Of a stretch of DNA of 15,485 nucleotides, positions 8,053 to 15,347 are shown one piece after another. Each line of letters begins with the position of its first letter. Position 1 is the stretch's first letter. The DNA comes from Gammaproteobacteria bacterium (lineage in GTDB: Bacteria; Pseudomonadota; Gammaproteobacteria; Steroidobacterales; Steroidobacteraceae), in contig PMNQ01000029.1 in the NCBI GenBank assembly GCA_003162555.1, positions 1-15,485 of the forward strand, read 5' to 3'. A model generated the notes under the pieces. It did not search any database and was not told where the DNA came from. It worked only from the letters and a program-made list of their open reading frames with translations. The position numbers and the translations under genes are program-made.

Positions 8053-8059
8053 ATGAGCT

Positions 8060-8761
8060 ATGGCAATAACCGTGCTCGCGAATGCGGGCATCTGGAAGCT
8101 TCCTGCCGGCCGTCATGCTGGCATCGAGGCATACCCGGAATCGACCGGCCACCCTGGCGCCGACGGTGCACGCCGCAACGGCCGGCGGCTGAGCTTTTTC
8201 CGCGATCAGGAAATTTATGGCGAGGGCGAGGATGCCACCTGCATCTACCGGGTGGAGGCCGGAGTCGTGCGCACCTGCAAGTTCCTGCGCGACGGACGGC
8301 GGCAGATCGATGCCTTCCACAGTTTCGGCGGTGTATTCGGATTCCAGTCGGGCATGAAATACCGCACCGGGGCCGCGGCCGCCTGCGATTGCATCGTGAC
8401 GACCTATCGGCGCCTCAATCTGGAGAGCCTGGCTGCCAGCGGTGACCGGCTGTCGCTGCAGCTGTTTGCCCTGGCCATGGACGACATCGCGCAGGCCCAG
8501 GAACATGCGCTCTCGCTCGGACGCCGTAGTGCCGTGGAAAAGGTCGCCAGTTTCCTGCTCGGCCATGCTGCGGGCGCAGCCTGCGGCGGGTTCGTCAAAC
8601 TGGCAATGACGCGCCAGGACATCGCCGACTACCTGGGACTCACCATCGAAACGGTGTCGCGCATGTTTTCACAGCTGGAGCGGCGGTCCTTCATCGAACT
8701 CAAGGGCGTGCACCTGGTTCGCATGTGCGACACGACGGCACTGCGCGTGCTGTGTGGCTGA
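8060..8761 (+). CDS. Crp/FNR-family transcription regulator, FixK-like
   Basis: This 233-residue regulator has a cyclic-nucleotide-binding-like beta-roll at about 40-125 (I-Y-R-V-E-A-G-V-V-R-T, D-G-R-R-Q-I-D-A-F-H, G-G-V-F-G-F). A dimerisation helix follows at about 128-170, then a winged helix-turn-helix at about 180-222. The recognition helix begins E197-T-V-S200-R201, the residue set that FNR and FixK use to contact TTGA half-sites. The N-terminus has no CxxC cluster, so it cannot bind the FNR iron-sulfur cluster in the usual way; this favours a FixK-like subgroup. Cysteines are at 61, 73, 109, 111, 175, 223 and 232. The gene diverges from the TadG-like gene, and its last 8 bases overlap the start of tadE, so it is probably co-transcribed with the minor pilins. 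Its sensed signal cannot be told from sequence. Confidence 0.93.
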   Translation: MAITVLANAGIWKLPAGRHAGIEAYPESTGHPGADGARRNGRRLSFFRDQEIYGEGEDATCIYRVEAGVVRTCKFLRDGRRQIDAFHSFGGVFGFQSGMKYRTGAAAACDCIVTTYRRLNLESLAASGDRLSLQLFALAMDDIAQAQEHALSLGRRSAVEKVASFLLGHAAGAACGGFVKLAMTRQDIADYLGLTIETVSRMFSQLERRSFIELKGVHLVRMCDTTALRVLCG

Positions 8762-9227
8762 GCGGCGCCGCGTCCCTGCAGCGCGCACCAAGCCCGCGCG
8801 CGCCGCAATGCAGGGCGTTGCGGCACTGGAGTTCGCAATCGCCGCTCCGGTCCTGCTGATCATGCTGACCGGAATGGTCGAGCTGGGCTACCGCATGTTC
8901 GAGTCGATGCAGGTGCAGAATGCGGCCGAGGCCGGCGCGCTCTACGTCGCCCGCCACGGCTGGGACTCCGCCGGCATCAGCGCCGCCGTGGTCAATGCGA
9001 CAGGCATCAGTGGCCTGACGGCAACGCCCGCACCGTCAAAGTTCTGCGGGTGTCCGGCAGCGGGCGCCATTGCCATCGCCGCCTGTGCTTCGATCTGCAG
9101 CGGCGGCGCGGCCGCCGGCAGCTACGTGCAGATCAATGCCTCACTCGTGCACCAGACCATACTGCCGTATGCGGGCACGGCGCTGCCCGCAACCCTTACG
9201 GGATCTGCCATTGTCAGAGTGAATTGA
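8754..9227 (+). CDS. tadE: TadE-like minor pilin (pseudopilin)
   Basis: This 157-residue protein starts at a GTG that overlaps the regulator's stop by 8 bases. A basic leader ends at G21, followed by V-A-A-L-E26-F27 and a hydrophobic segment at about 28-45. This is close to the Flp-type processing motif G/xxxxE-Y, with Glu at +5, which TadE and TadF share with Flp pilins and which a TadV-type peptidase cuts. After it comes N-A-A-E-A-G-A-L-Y-V-A, typical of the TadE family, then a periplasmic domain with four cysteines (C-G-C, then A-A-C and I-C). ATG 8808 is an alternative start but lacks a ribosome site and would leave almost no leader. TadE is a minor subunit needed for Flp pilus assembly. 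Confidence 0.85.
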   Translation: MAERRRVPAARTKPARAAMQGVAALEFAIAAPVLLIMLTGMVELGYRMFESMQVQNAAEAGALYVARHGWDSAGISAAVVNATGISGLTATPAPSKFCGCPAAGAIAIAACASICSGGAAAGSYVQINASLVHQTILPYAGTALPATLTGSAIVRVN

Positions 9228-9631
9228 TGCGCGGGCCCGCCGACCCGGGGCGGCGGATCCGTGGCACTGTGGCGGTGGAATATGCGCTGCTGCTCCCGGC
9301 GCTGCTGCTGTTCATACTGGGCATCGCGGAATGTGGCCGGTTGTTCTGGGCCTATACCACGCTGTACCGGGCCACCCAGGCCGCGGCCCGCTGCGGCGCG
9401 GTCAATGCCTCGATCTGCGCCACTGCGTCCCAGATACAGAACTACGCGGTCACACAGGCCTACGGCCTCACTGTCGATGCTTCGGTATTCACGGCCAGCA
9501 CCGCATCCTGCGGTGTGCGGGTGAGCGCCAGCTTTCCGTTCACGCTGCTGATTCCCTGGGTCACCGCCGGCACCCCGTCGGGAGCCTTCAACATCATCAC
9601 GCTCACTTCCACTGCCTGCTACCCGCTGTGA
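9227..9631 (+). CDS. tadF: TadF-like (TadE-family) minor pilin
   Basis: This 134-residue protein starts at ATG 9227, which shares one base with the tadE stop (TGATG). The leader ends at R12-G13, followed by T-V-A-V-E18-Y19, an exact G/xxxxE-Y processing motif. A membrane segment lies at about 20-37. The mature part has five cysteines (36, 56, 64, 95, 131) and the T-Q-A-A-A-R-C-G pattern seen in TadE/TadF proteins. It is probably cut by a TadV-type peptidase and acts with TadE as a minor subunit. TadE and TadF families are similar; the name TadF is by order and by being the second of the pair. The next gene starts inside its stop codon. Confidence 0.83.
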   Translation: MRGPADPGRRIRGTVAVEYALLLPALLLFILGIAECGRLFWAYTTLYRATQAAARCGAVNASICATASQIQNYAVTQAYGLTVDASVFTASTASCGVRVSASFPFTLLIPWVTAGTPSGAFNIITLTSTACYPL

Positions 9632-10326
9632 TTCCCAGCTTCAACGTGCTCGCCCGCTCGAGAACCTGGGATATCGCGACCCGCGTGGTCAGCGCAGGCT
9701 GTCTGGCGTTGCTGGGCATGGCCGCGGTCGCCGCTATCCTGTCGACGCTGAGACAGCTCGATGCGGGCGGGAGCAACGCGCGGCTGATCTCCACGCTGGT
9801 GGTCAATATATGCATCTTTCTGTTGATGGTGATCGAGACCACGCTGGTCATTGGCCGGCCGCGAGCCGTCGCCAAAGCGAGTGGCATGCAGGCGCGGGTG
9901 TGCGCTCTGGCTGGCACCTGGATCATCTTTCTCTTGGTGCTGTTGCCTGTAAGAACCGATCTTTCGATTACGGCTTATCGCATTGCCGCGGTGCTGACCA
10001 CGCTTGGCGACCTGCTGGCCATCTATGTCGTGATGACGCTTGGCGGCTCCTTCAGCATCATGGCCGAAGCCCGGCGGATGGTCGAGCATGGGCCCTATGC
10101 GATCGTCCGGCACCCACTTTACCTCGCTGAGGAAATTGCGCTGGCGGGCGCCATACTCACGTACCTGTCATGGCAGGCCCTGGCGCTGCTGGCGCTGCAG
10201 CTATTCTTCCAGTACCGGCGTGCACGCAATGAGGAGCGCATCCTCGCCAGCACCTTCCCCGCGTATCTGGCTTACCTGCATCGCACGCCGATGTGGCTGC
10301 CGTCGCTGGCATTCCTGAAACGCTGA
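9628..10326 (+). CDS. Isoprenylcysteine carboxyl methyltransferase-family membrane protein
   Basis: This 232-residue membrane protein starts at GTG 9628, overlapping the tadF stop as GTGA. Hydrophobic segments lie at about 22-40, 56-76, 92-108, 120-138 and 166-195. The C-terminal third carries the ICMT/PEMT-type pattern: H154-G-P-Y157 with R161-H162-P163-x-Y165, then N-E-E-R at 201-204 and F-P-A-Y-L-A-Y near 210-216. In this family these residues build the S-adenosylmethionine and substrate site. Bacterial members methylate varied small or lipid substrates, mostly unknown, so no substrate is proposed. The tight coupling to tadE-tadF suggests co-expression with the minor pilins. The last 170 bases overlap the 3' end of the convergent phosphatase gene. 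A longer reading frame from 9331 is only a shadow of tadF. Confidence 0.85.
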   Translation: MIPSFNVLARSRTWDIATRVVSAGCLALLGMAAVAAILSTLRQLDAGGSNARLISTLVVNICIFLLMVIETTLVIGRPRAVAKASGMQARVCALAGTWIIFLLVLLPVRTDLSITAYRIAAVLTTLGDLLAIYVVMTLGGSFSIMAEARRMVEHGPYAIVRHPLYLAEEIALAGAILTYLSWQALALLALQLFFQYRRARNEERILASTFPAYLAYLHRTPMWLPSLAFLKR

Positions 10327-11251
10327 TCCTGCGGTGGCGGCGCCGGACTGCTCGCTCCAGCCCGATGGACGCCCAGGCAATGACAATTCCCGCGATGACA
10401 TCCGCTAGATAATGGCCGCCGACTGTGGGCGTCGATATGAGCATGACGAGGTTCAATGGCGCCACGGCCAGCAACGCCCACCAGCGATGGCGGGCGACGT
10501 AGCTGTAAATGACTGCGAGCACCGCGTGTACGGACGGGAAGGTCACAATGCCGCCGCCATTGGCGCTCATGAGGGTCCAGTGACCGCCGCGGATCGCGTT
10601 CAGCTCGTCAATATGCTGCATGCCCAGCACGCCCGGTCTGCCGGTGGCCGGCAGCGCACCCGATAAGACGACGCATGTCAAAACGCTGATGATGTAGAGC
10701 CAAATGATTTCGGCATTGCGCTCGCCCGGGCGCGCATAGCTGCCGAACAGCAGGATAAATGGCGCCTGCCACAGAAAGCTGTAATAGGCGCCGGTAAACA
10801 CATGGTCAACAATCGCATGACCTGCGACCCAGTCACTGGCGGCCAAATAGTCGAAGCCCAGCAGACGATCAGCACGCTCGAGCGCAGCGTCGATAAGCGG
10901 CCGATCGATCGAGGCCATCAGCGAAGTGAACGGCGCCAGGAAGGCTCCAAAAACGAAAACATACACCATCGAATGCATGAAATCGGCGGTCAATATGAGC
11001 GGGTTCGCCAGCCGCTTGAATGCAAACGAGAGCAGCGCAAGCGCACTGGCAACCAAGAGCAGCATGGTAACGACGGTCGCGCCCGTAATGGTTACCAGTG
11101 CCGACCCGTCATGCCGGTGCGCGAGCCAAACGCCATCGATCATAAAGAGCGCGACTACTACACCCCACCTCGCCAGGGACTCCGTGGCGAGCAGCGAGCG
11201 CGCCAAGGGTGATCGGAGACTGGATTTTGCTGAGCGAGGGATTGCCGGCAA
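10157..11251 (-). CDS. PAP2-family membrane phosphatase (inositolphosphotransferase-like)
   Basis: This integral membrane protein is about 364 residues from a TTG at 11251, which has AAAGGA 9 bases upstream. It has about six hydrophobic segments, including 28-43, 53-77, 90-106, 183-198, 243-253 and 260-272. Catalytic-type motifs are F-P-S-V-H242-A and G-G-H280-Y-L-A-D284-V-I-A-G. These fit the PAP2 branch found in inositol phosphorylceramide synthase-like proteins, and the two histidines are the expected phosphotransfer residues. The likely role is lipid phosphate hydrolysis or headgroup transfer at the membrane; the substrate is unknown. The last 56 or so residues are read antisense to the methyltransferase gene and look compositionally unlike the rest, since no earlier stop exists. 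In-frame codons above 11251 would extend through a good -10 sequence and are not favoured. Confidence 0.87.
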   Translation of the reverse strand: MPAIPRSAKSSLRSPLARSLLATESLARWGVVVALFMIDGVWLAHRHDGSALVTITGATVVTMLLLVASALALLSFAFKRLANPLILTADFMHSMVYVFVFGAFLAPFTSLMASIDRPLIDAALERADRLLGFDYLAASDWVAGHAIVDHVFTGAYYSFLWQAPFILLFGSYARPGERNAEIIWLYIISVLTCVVLSGALPATGRPGVLGMQHIDELNAIRGGHWTLMSANGGGIVTFPSVHAVLAVIYSYVARHRWWALLAVAPLNLVMLISTPTVGGHYLADVIAGIVIAWASIGLERAVRRRHRRISVSGMPATAATSACDAGKPDTRGRCWRGCAPHCVHAGTGRIAAAPAAPGPAMTGT

Positions 11252-11260
11252 CGCGATCGT

Positions 11261-11266
11261 TCCTTT
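11261..11266 (-). promoter_or_regulatory. Ribosome binding site that decides the PAP2 gene start
   Basis: On the - strand AAAGGA lies 9 bases before TTG 11251. It selects this start over codons further upstream that would overlap the promoter. Confidence 0.55.
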
Positions 11267-11300
11267 CTGGCGGCATCGACGAAACGCGCCGCCAAAAAAA

Positions 11301-11328
11301 ATTATAGACCTCCCTTGCGGAGATGCAA
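11301..11328 (-). promoter_or_regulatory. Sigma70-type promoter of the PAP2 gene
   Basis: On the - strand TTGCAT (11328-11323) and a perfect TATAAT (11306-11301) are separated by 16 bases. The predicted start is near 11294, giving a leader of about 43 bases with the AAAGGA site. A perfect -10 stands out in this GC-rich sequence. Confidence 0.65.
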
Positions 11329-11391
11329 CGCATCGAACCTGATGTACCGCGATCCGCAAAGGCCACAAATGATCTGCGGCGAGCCCCGGCA

Positions 11392-11434
11392 ATGATCTGG
11401 ATCAACGAATGCACGGCGGGACCCCATGTATATT
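11392..11434 (+). promoter_or_regulatory. FNR/FixK-like box and -10 for the GGDEF-EAL gene
   Basis: ATGAT-CTGG-ATCAA at 11392-11405 matches TTGAT-N4-ATCAA at 9 of 10 positions. TATATT at 11429-11434 is a 5-of-6 match to a -10 and starts 30.5 bases from the box centre, close to the class II activator spacing; there is no clear -35. The predicted start near 11441 lies before ATG 11459. A 9-base direct repeat AATGATCTG also occurs at 11368-11376 and 11391-11399. The promoter and its control by the FixK-like protein are inferred. Confidence 0.5.
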
Positions 11435-11458
11435 GGGGCAAGTCAAAGGTGCGGGACT

Positions 11459-14400
11459 ATGTCGGTCAACGGTCATGCGAATCGTGGCGCGGAAGTCCGC
11501 GCCATGGAGCAAACGCCGCCGGATCCTCCGGCGAATCTGCCAGCCCACGCCTCACTTCCCGCCAACGATCCCGAGCTGGTGGCGGATCAGATCCGCCTGC
11601 TCCTGCAAGGCCGTGGCTACATTTCCATCAACCTGCTGAATGCATGCATCGTTGTCCGCGTGCTCTGGCCGTTGCTTCCGGGTTGGGTGACACTAACGTG
11701 GCTGGGGGCCTTTGGCCTGGTGGTGCTGTCTCGCCTGCTCCTGCGGCGTCACTATTTGGCCGCCGCGCCCGGGATCGAGGCGGCACGGCATTGGGGCCAG
11801 GCCTTTACGGTGCTCGCGTTCGCCGCGGGCACGTTGTGGGGCGCGACCGGCCTGGCCATGCTGGTGACTCCCGATGTCGTGACCCAGGTGTTCATCGTCT
11901 TCGTGCTGGGCGGCATGATGGCCGGCAGCATCGTCAGTTTCTCGGCCTATGCACCGGCCATGCTGGCGTTCGTGGTGCCGGCGACTGTGCCGGCCATTGT
12001 GATTCTGGTCAGCCGCGGCATCCTCCTCAACCTCGAGATGGGCGTCATGCTGGCTGCCTTTACTGCCGTGTGCGCGATTTCCGGCAGGCGCATCAACCAC
12101 TCGATTGCCGAGAATTTCCGCTTGCGGATCGCGCAGGGCAAACTATTGGTCGAACTGGAAGCGAGCCAGGCGCTGCTGAGCGAAGCACAGGCAATTGCCC
12201 ACATCGGCAGTTGGGGATACGAATTGCAGCCCAATCGCGACACCTGGTCCGCGGAAACATTTCGCATCCTCGGGGTTGATCCGGCCACAAACAGCCCGTC
12301 GGCCAAACTCATGCTGGCCCGTGTGCACGAGCTCGATCGCGCGGCAGTCGAGCGGAACCACACCGACTGGCGCCGCGCGCGGACAGACCAGGCCGGGCAA
12401 TTTCGAATTGTGCTCGATGATGGCGCGATCAAATGGGTCAATGAGATTTCACGCACGACATTTGATGCCAACGGACGCCCATTGCGGGTGCATGCCACCC
12501 TGCAGGACATAACCGAGACCAAGCGGCTTGCCGATGAGGTGATCCAACGTGACAGGCTGCTGCACGCGATCACTGAGGGCGCGGCTTCCCTGATGAAAGC
12601 CGGATCGATTGACGATGGATTGCCGGGCGTTCTCGGGGTGCTGGGCGAAATCCTGGCCGTCGACCGGTTCCTGATGATGAGCTTCAACGCGAATCCGGAG
12701 GTGCCGCCCAGGCTATGCCACATGTGGCAGACGCCCGGCATTCGTGATTCCTTCGAAGCGCAACTGATGCCACAGGTATGGGCGTCAGTCCGGGAAGCGG
12801 TGCTTGCGTGGCGTGTGCAACTGGCAGCGGGCAAGCTCGTGAGTGCGCAGCTCGCCGGGAGCGAGGGCCCGCTGCGCGCGCTGCTGGAAAGCGCACACAG
12901 CAAATCCACGCTGCTGGTGCCGATCTTCGTCGACGGCGCGCTGTGGGGCAACCTGGGCGTTGACGCCTGCACGGTCGCGAGGGAATGGAACGCCAGCGAA
13001 CGCGACACGCTCGCCATCTTTGCCAGGCTCGCGGGCTCGATGATTCAACGTGACGAGTCGCGCCTCAGGCTGGAGCACAGCGAGGGTCGCATGCGCCAGC
13101 TGAACGAGGTGGCGCAGGACGCCATCATTACCATCAACGGTGAGGGTGGGATCAAGACCTGGAACGCCGGCGCGGAACGCACCCTCGGCTACGGCGCCGC
13201 GGAGGCCATCGGCAAGCAGGTGCATGAGCTGCTCGCTCCGGCGCGCTTCCGCTCCACTTCCGACCCCGCGCTGCAGCTGTTTGCAAAAACGGGTACCGGA
13301 GCCGCCCTCGGCAAGACCACGGAGTTGCTCGCACGCCGAAAGGACGGCGCCGAAATCGCGATTGAACTATCGCTGAGCGGCGCGCGCGTCGGCAGCGACT
13401 GGGAGGCCATCGGCATCCTGCGTGACGTGACCGAGCGCAAGCAGTCGGCGGCACAGCTCGCGTTCGCCAACCTGCTGCTCAAGACCCAGATGGAAGCCTC
13501 TCTCGACGGCACATTGATCGTCGATGCCAACCTGAAGATCATCACATGCAACCTGCGGTTTGCGGAGATGTGGAAAATCCCATCCGCTGTCGTGGAGTCG
13601 GGCAACGACCGCGCCGCGCTGGCTATTGTGGCGGCGGCGGTGACGAACCCGGAGCAATTCGTGGCCCGCGTGCAATATCTTTACGCACATGCCGGCGAGG
13701 ACAGTCAGGACGAGTTGAAGCTCAGCGATGGACGGTTTGTGGACCGTTACACCGTAACGCTTTACTCGCCCAACCGGGAGTATCTCGGTCGGGCCTGGTT
13801 CTTTCGCGACGTGACGCTGCGCAAGCAGACCGAAGCGCTGGCCCTGCGGATGGCGCGTTTCGATCCGCTGACCGGGCTCGCCAACCGCAGCGTGTTCGTC
13901 GACGCGCTGGAGCACGCGATCGCGACTGCGAGGCGCGGCGAAAAAGGCTTCGCCGTGATCTATCTCGATCTCGACCACTTCAAGGACGTGAATGACACAT
14001 TGGGCCACCCGGTGGGCGACGAACTGTTGAAAGCGGTGGCGGACCGGCTGCGATCCAATACGCGCGCGACCGATACCGTGGCGCGGTTCGGCGGCGACGA
14101 ATTCGCAGTGGTGGCGTCCGATACCGTGCATCCGGAGGACGCGGCGGCGCTGGCGGACAAGCTGATCAAGGCGATCAGTGCACCCTATTCGATCCTCGGC
14201 AGCGACATCCACAGCGGAGCCAGTATCGGGATCGCCTCTTATGGAGCCGATGCGGCTGACGCGGAGACGCTGTTGTCGCGCGCCGACCTGGCGTTGTACC
14301 GCGCCAAGTCGGAAGGCAGGGGCGGGTACCGGTTCTTCACCGATGCGATGGACGTCGACATCCAGCATCGGGTCAGACTCGGAGGGGAGCTGCGCGTTGC

Positions 14401-15181
14401 GGTTGACGCCGGTCAGCTGTTCCTGATGTATCAGCCGCAGGTCACGGCAGGCACCGGCCAGATCACCGGTCTGGAGGCATTGGTGCGCTGGCGCCACCCG
14501 CGCAGCGGCGTACTGGGTCCGGAGCTCTTCATTCCAGTTGCGGAGCAGATTGGCGTCATGGTCCAGCTGGGTCATTGGGTGTTGTGGGCCGCCTGCCGGC
14601 AGGCCAGGAGCTGGCGCGACGCCGGTCTCGAGCCAGTCCGCATCGCCGTAAACGTGTCGGCGCTGCAGCTCAAATCGCCGCTCGTGTTCGAAGCCGATGT
14701 CGCCGCGGCCCTGGCGGAGACGGGGATGCAGCCGCGCTTCCTGGAACTGGAACTGACGGAATCCGTGCTCATGGGCACGGTACGCGAACATGCCGGCGTG
14801 ATTCAGCGCCTCCGCGACACCGGCATCACTTTCGCAATTGACGACTTCGGGACGGGTTATTCGTCGCTCGAATATCTGCGCCGCTTCCGCAGCAATCGCC
14901 TGAAGATCGCCCAGACATTCGTCAGGAATCTCGAAACAACACCGGAGAATGCTTCGATTGTCAGGGCCACCATCAGTCTCGCCCGTGAACTGGGCATCAG
15001 TGTCATCGCAGAAGGCGTGGAAACGCGGCAACAGGTCGAGCTGCTGAAGGGCTGGGGCTGCACGCAGATCCAGGGCTTTTACTTTTCCAAGCCGCTTAGC
15101 GCCGAGGACGCCACTCGCGCGTTGCGCACGGGGGTCATTCTTGCGCCCGTACCGGCCGCTGTCGAGGTAGTTGCCGCATAA
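11459..15181 (+). CDS. Membrane-bound PAS-GAF-PAS-PAS-GGDEF-EAL c-di-GMP signalling protein
   Basis: This 1240-residue protein makes and/or breaks down cyclic di-GMP. Five or six hydrophobic segments lie at about 54-208 and form a membrane sensor. They are followed by a PAS domain (about 241-350), a GAF-like domain (about 370-525), a second PAS (about 543-665) and a third PAS-like domain (about 674-790). The GGDEF domain at about 797-955 has D-P-L-T-G-L-A-N-R, D-L-D-H-F-K and intact G878-G-D-E-F882, plus an RxxD inhibitory site five residues before it. The EAL domain (about 970-1225) keeps E1006-A-L, N1065, E1098, D1128-D1129, K1149, E1185, E1188 and Q1205. The usual L-K-I-D has become L-K-I-A (A1151). 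ATG 11459 has AAAGG 9 bases upstream; ATG 11426 lies on the predicted -10 and is less likely. It stands alone, divergent from the PAP2 gene. Confidence 0.96.
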   Translation: MSVNGHANRGAEVRAMEQTPPDPPANLPAHASLPANDPELVADQIRLLLQGRGYISINLLNACIVVRVLWPLLPGWVTLTWLGAFGLVVLSRLLLRRHYLAAAPGIEAARHWGQAFTVLAFAAGTLWGATGLAMLVTPDVVTQVFIVFVLGGMMAGSIVSFSAYAPAMLAFVVPATVPAIVILVSRGILLNLEMGVMLAAFTAVCAISGRRINHSIAENFRLRIAQGKLLVELEASQALLSEAQAIAHIGSWGYELQPNRDTWSAETFRILGVDPATNSPSAKLMLARVHELDRAAVERNHTDWRRARTDQAGQFRIVLDDGAIKWVNEISRTTFDANGRPLRVHATLQDITETKRLADEVIQRDRLLHAITEGAASLMKAGSIDDGLPGVLGVLGEILAVDRFLMMSFNANPEVPPRLCHMWQTPGIRDSFEAQLMPQVWASVREAVLAWRVQLAAGKLVSAQLAGSEGPLRALLESAHSKSTLLVPIFVDGALWGNLGVDACTVAREWNASERDTLAIFARLAGSMIQRDESRLRLEHSEGRMRQLNEVAQDAIITINGEGGIKTWNAGAERTLGYGAAEAIGKQVHELLAPARFRSTSDPALQLFAKTGTGAALGKTTELLARRKDGAEIAIELSLSGARVGSDWEAIGILRDVTERKQSAAQLAFANLLLKTQMEASLDGTLIVDANLKIITCNLRFAEMWKIPSAVVESGNDRAALAIVAAAVTNPEQFVARVQYLYAHAGEDSQDELKLSDGRFVDRYTVTLYSPNREYLGRAWFFRDVTLRKQTEALALRMARFDPLTGLANRSVFVDALEHAIATARRGEKGFAVIYLDLDHFKDVNDTLGHPVGDELLKAVADRLRSNTRATDTVARFGGDEFAVVASDTVHPEDAAALADKLIKAISAPYSILGSDIHSGASIGIASYGADAADAETLLSRADLALYRAKSEGRGGYRFFTDAMDVDIQHRVRLGGELRVAVDAGQLFLMYQPQVTAGTGQITGLEALVRWRHPRSGVLGPELFIPVAEQIGVMVQLGHWVLWAACRQARSWRDAGLEPVRIAVNVSALQLKSPLVFEADVAAALAETGMQPRFLELELTESVLMGTVREHAGVIQRLRDTGITFAIDDFGTGYSSLEYLRRFRSNRLKIAQTFVRNLETTPENASIVRATISLARELGISVIAEGVETRQQVELLKGWGCTQIQGFYFSKPLSAEDATRALRTGVILAPVPAAVEVVAA

Positions 15182-15183
15182 AT

Positions 15184-15249
15184 GGATCTTTGCAACGCGC
15201 CTGGTCAACGCGCGATCGATGGATTATTTAATGCTGATCGCAAAGATCC
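15184..15249. repeat. 10-bp inverted repeat after the GGDEF-EAL gene
   Basis: GGATCTTTGC at 15184-15193 and GCAAAGATCC at 15240-15249 are perfect reverse complements separated by 46 bases, starting two bases after the stop codon. A transcript could form a stem with a long loop. There is no U-run after the right arm, so it is not a standard terminator. It could protect the mRNA end or be a protein site. Confidence 0.6.
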
Positions 15250-15308
15250 GCTTTGGCGGCGAGACATAATCGGTTTCGGCCAACACTTGCGACCTCGGCA
15301 CCACTCAA

Positions 15309-15321
15309 AGAGTAGTACTCT
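15309..15321. promoter_or_regulatory. Short palindrome upstream of the partial lipoprotein gene
   Basis: AGAGTA-G-TACTCT is a perfect 6-base inverted repeat around one central base, 27 bases before the proposed TTG start. It could be an operator, but such short palindromes also arise by chance. No clear promoter is visible beside it. The rest of the 15182-15347 gap holds only the inverted repeat listed separately. Confidence 0.3.
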
Positions 15322-15347
15322 GGAGCCGGCAATCATCCGGGGGCGCC

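Larger units (their letters stand above)
7834..8059. other. Divergent intergenic control region between tadG-like and FixK-like genes
   Basis: This 226-base stretch separates the - strand TadG-like gene from the + strand regulator gene. It holds an FNR/FixK-type box at 7892-7905, a -10-like hexamer for the TadG-like gene at 7864-7869, and the ribosome binding sites at both edges (7841-7845 on the - strand, 8047-8052 on the + strand). I see no good sigma70 promoter or second box directed at the regulator gene. Confidence 0.7.

Noticed and set aside
7834..8091. Longer N-terminus for the TadG-like protein, from 8091 or from ATG 7953
   Set aside because: It would place the FNR-type box and -10 inside coding sequence and add an unrelated leader before the basic TadG N-terminus. 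ATG 7953 has only a modest AGGG site.
8582..8586. Cys175 of the regulator as the equivalent of the redox-sensitive cysteine of FixK2
   Set aside because: Counted from the E-x-x-S-R helix it lies 22 residues upstream, while as I recall the FixK2 cysteine is about 13 upstream, so the positions do not match.
13367..15208. 613-codon open frame on the - strand
   Set aside because: It is antisense to the GGDEF-EAL coding region, whose domain motifs are unambiguous; the frame is open because of high GC and codon bias.
15193..15213. Direct repeat CAACGCGC (15193-15200 and 15206-15213)
   Set aside because: Two copies of a short GC-rich word are expected in this sequence, and no further unit or spacing pattern is seen.
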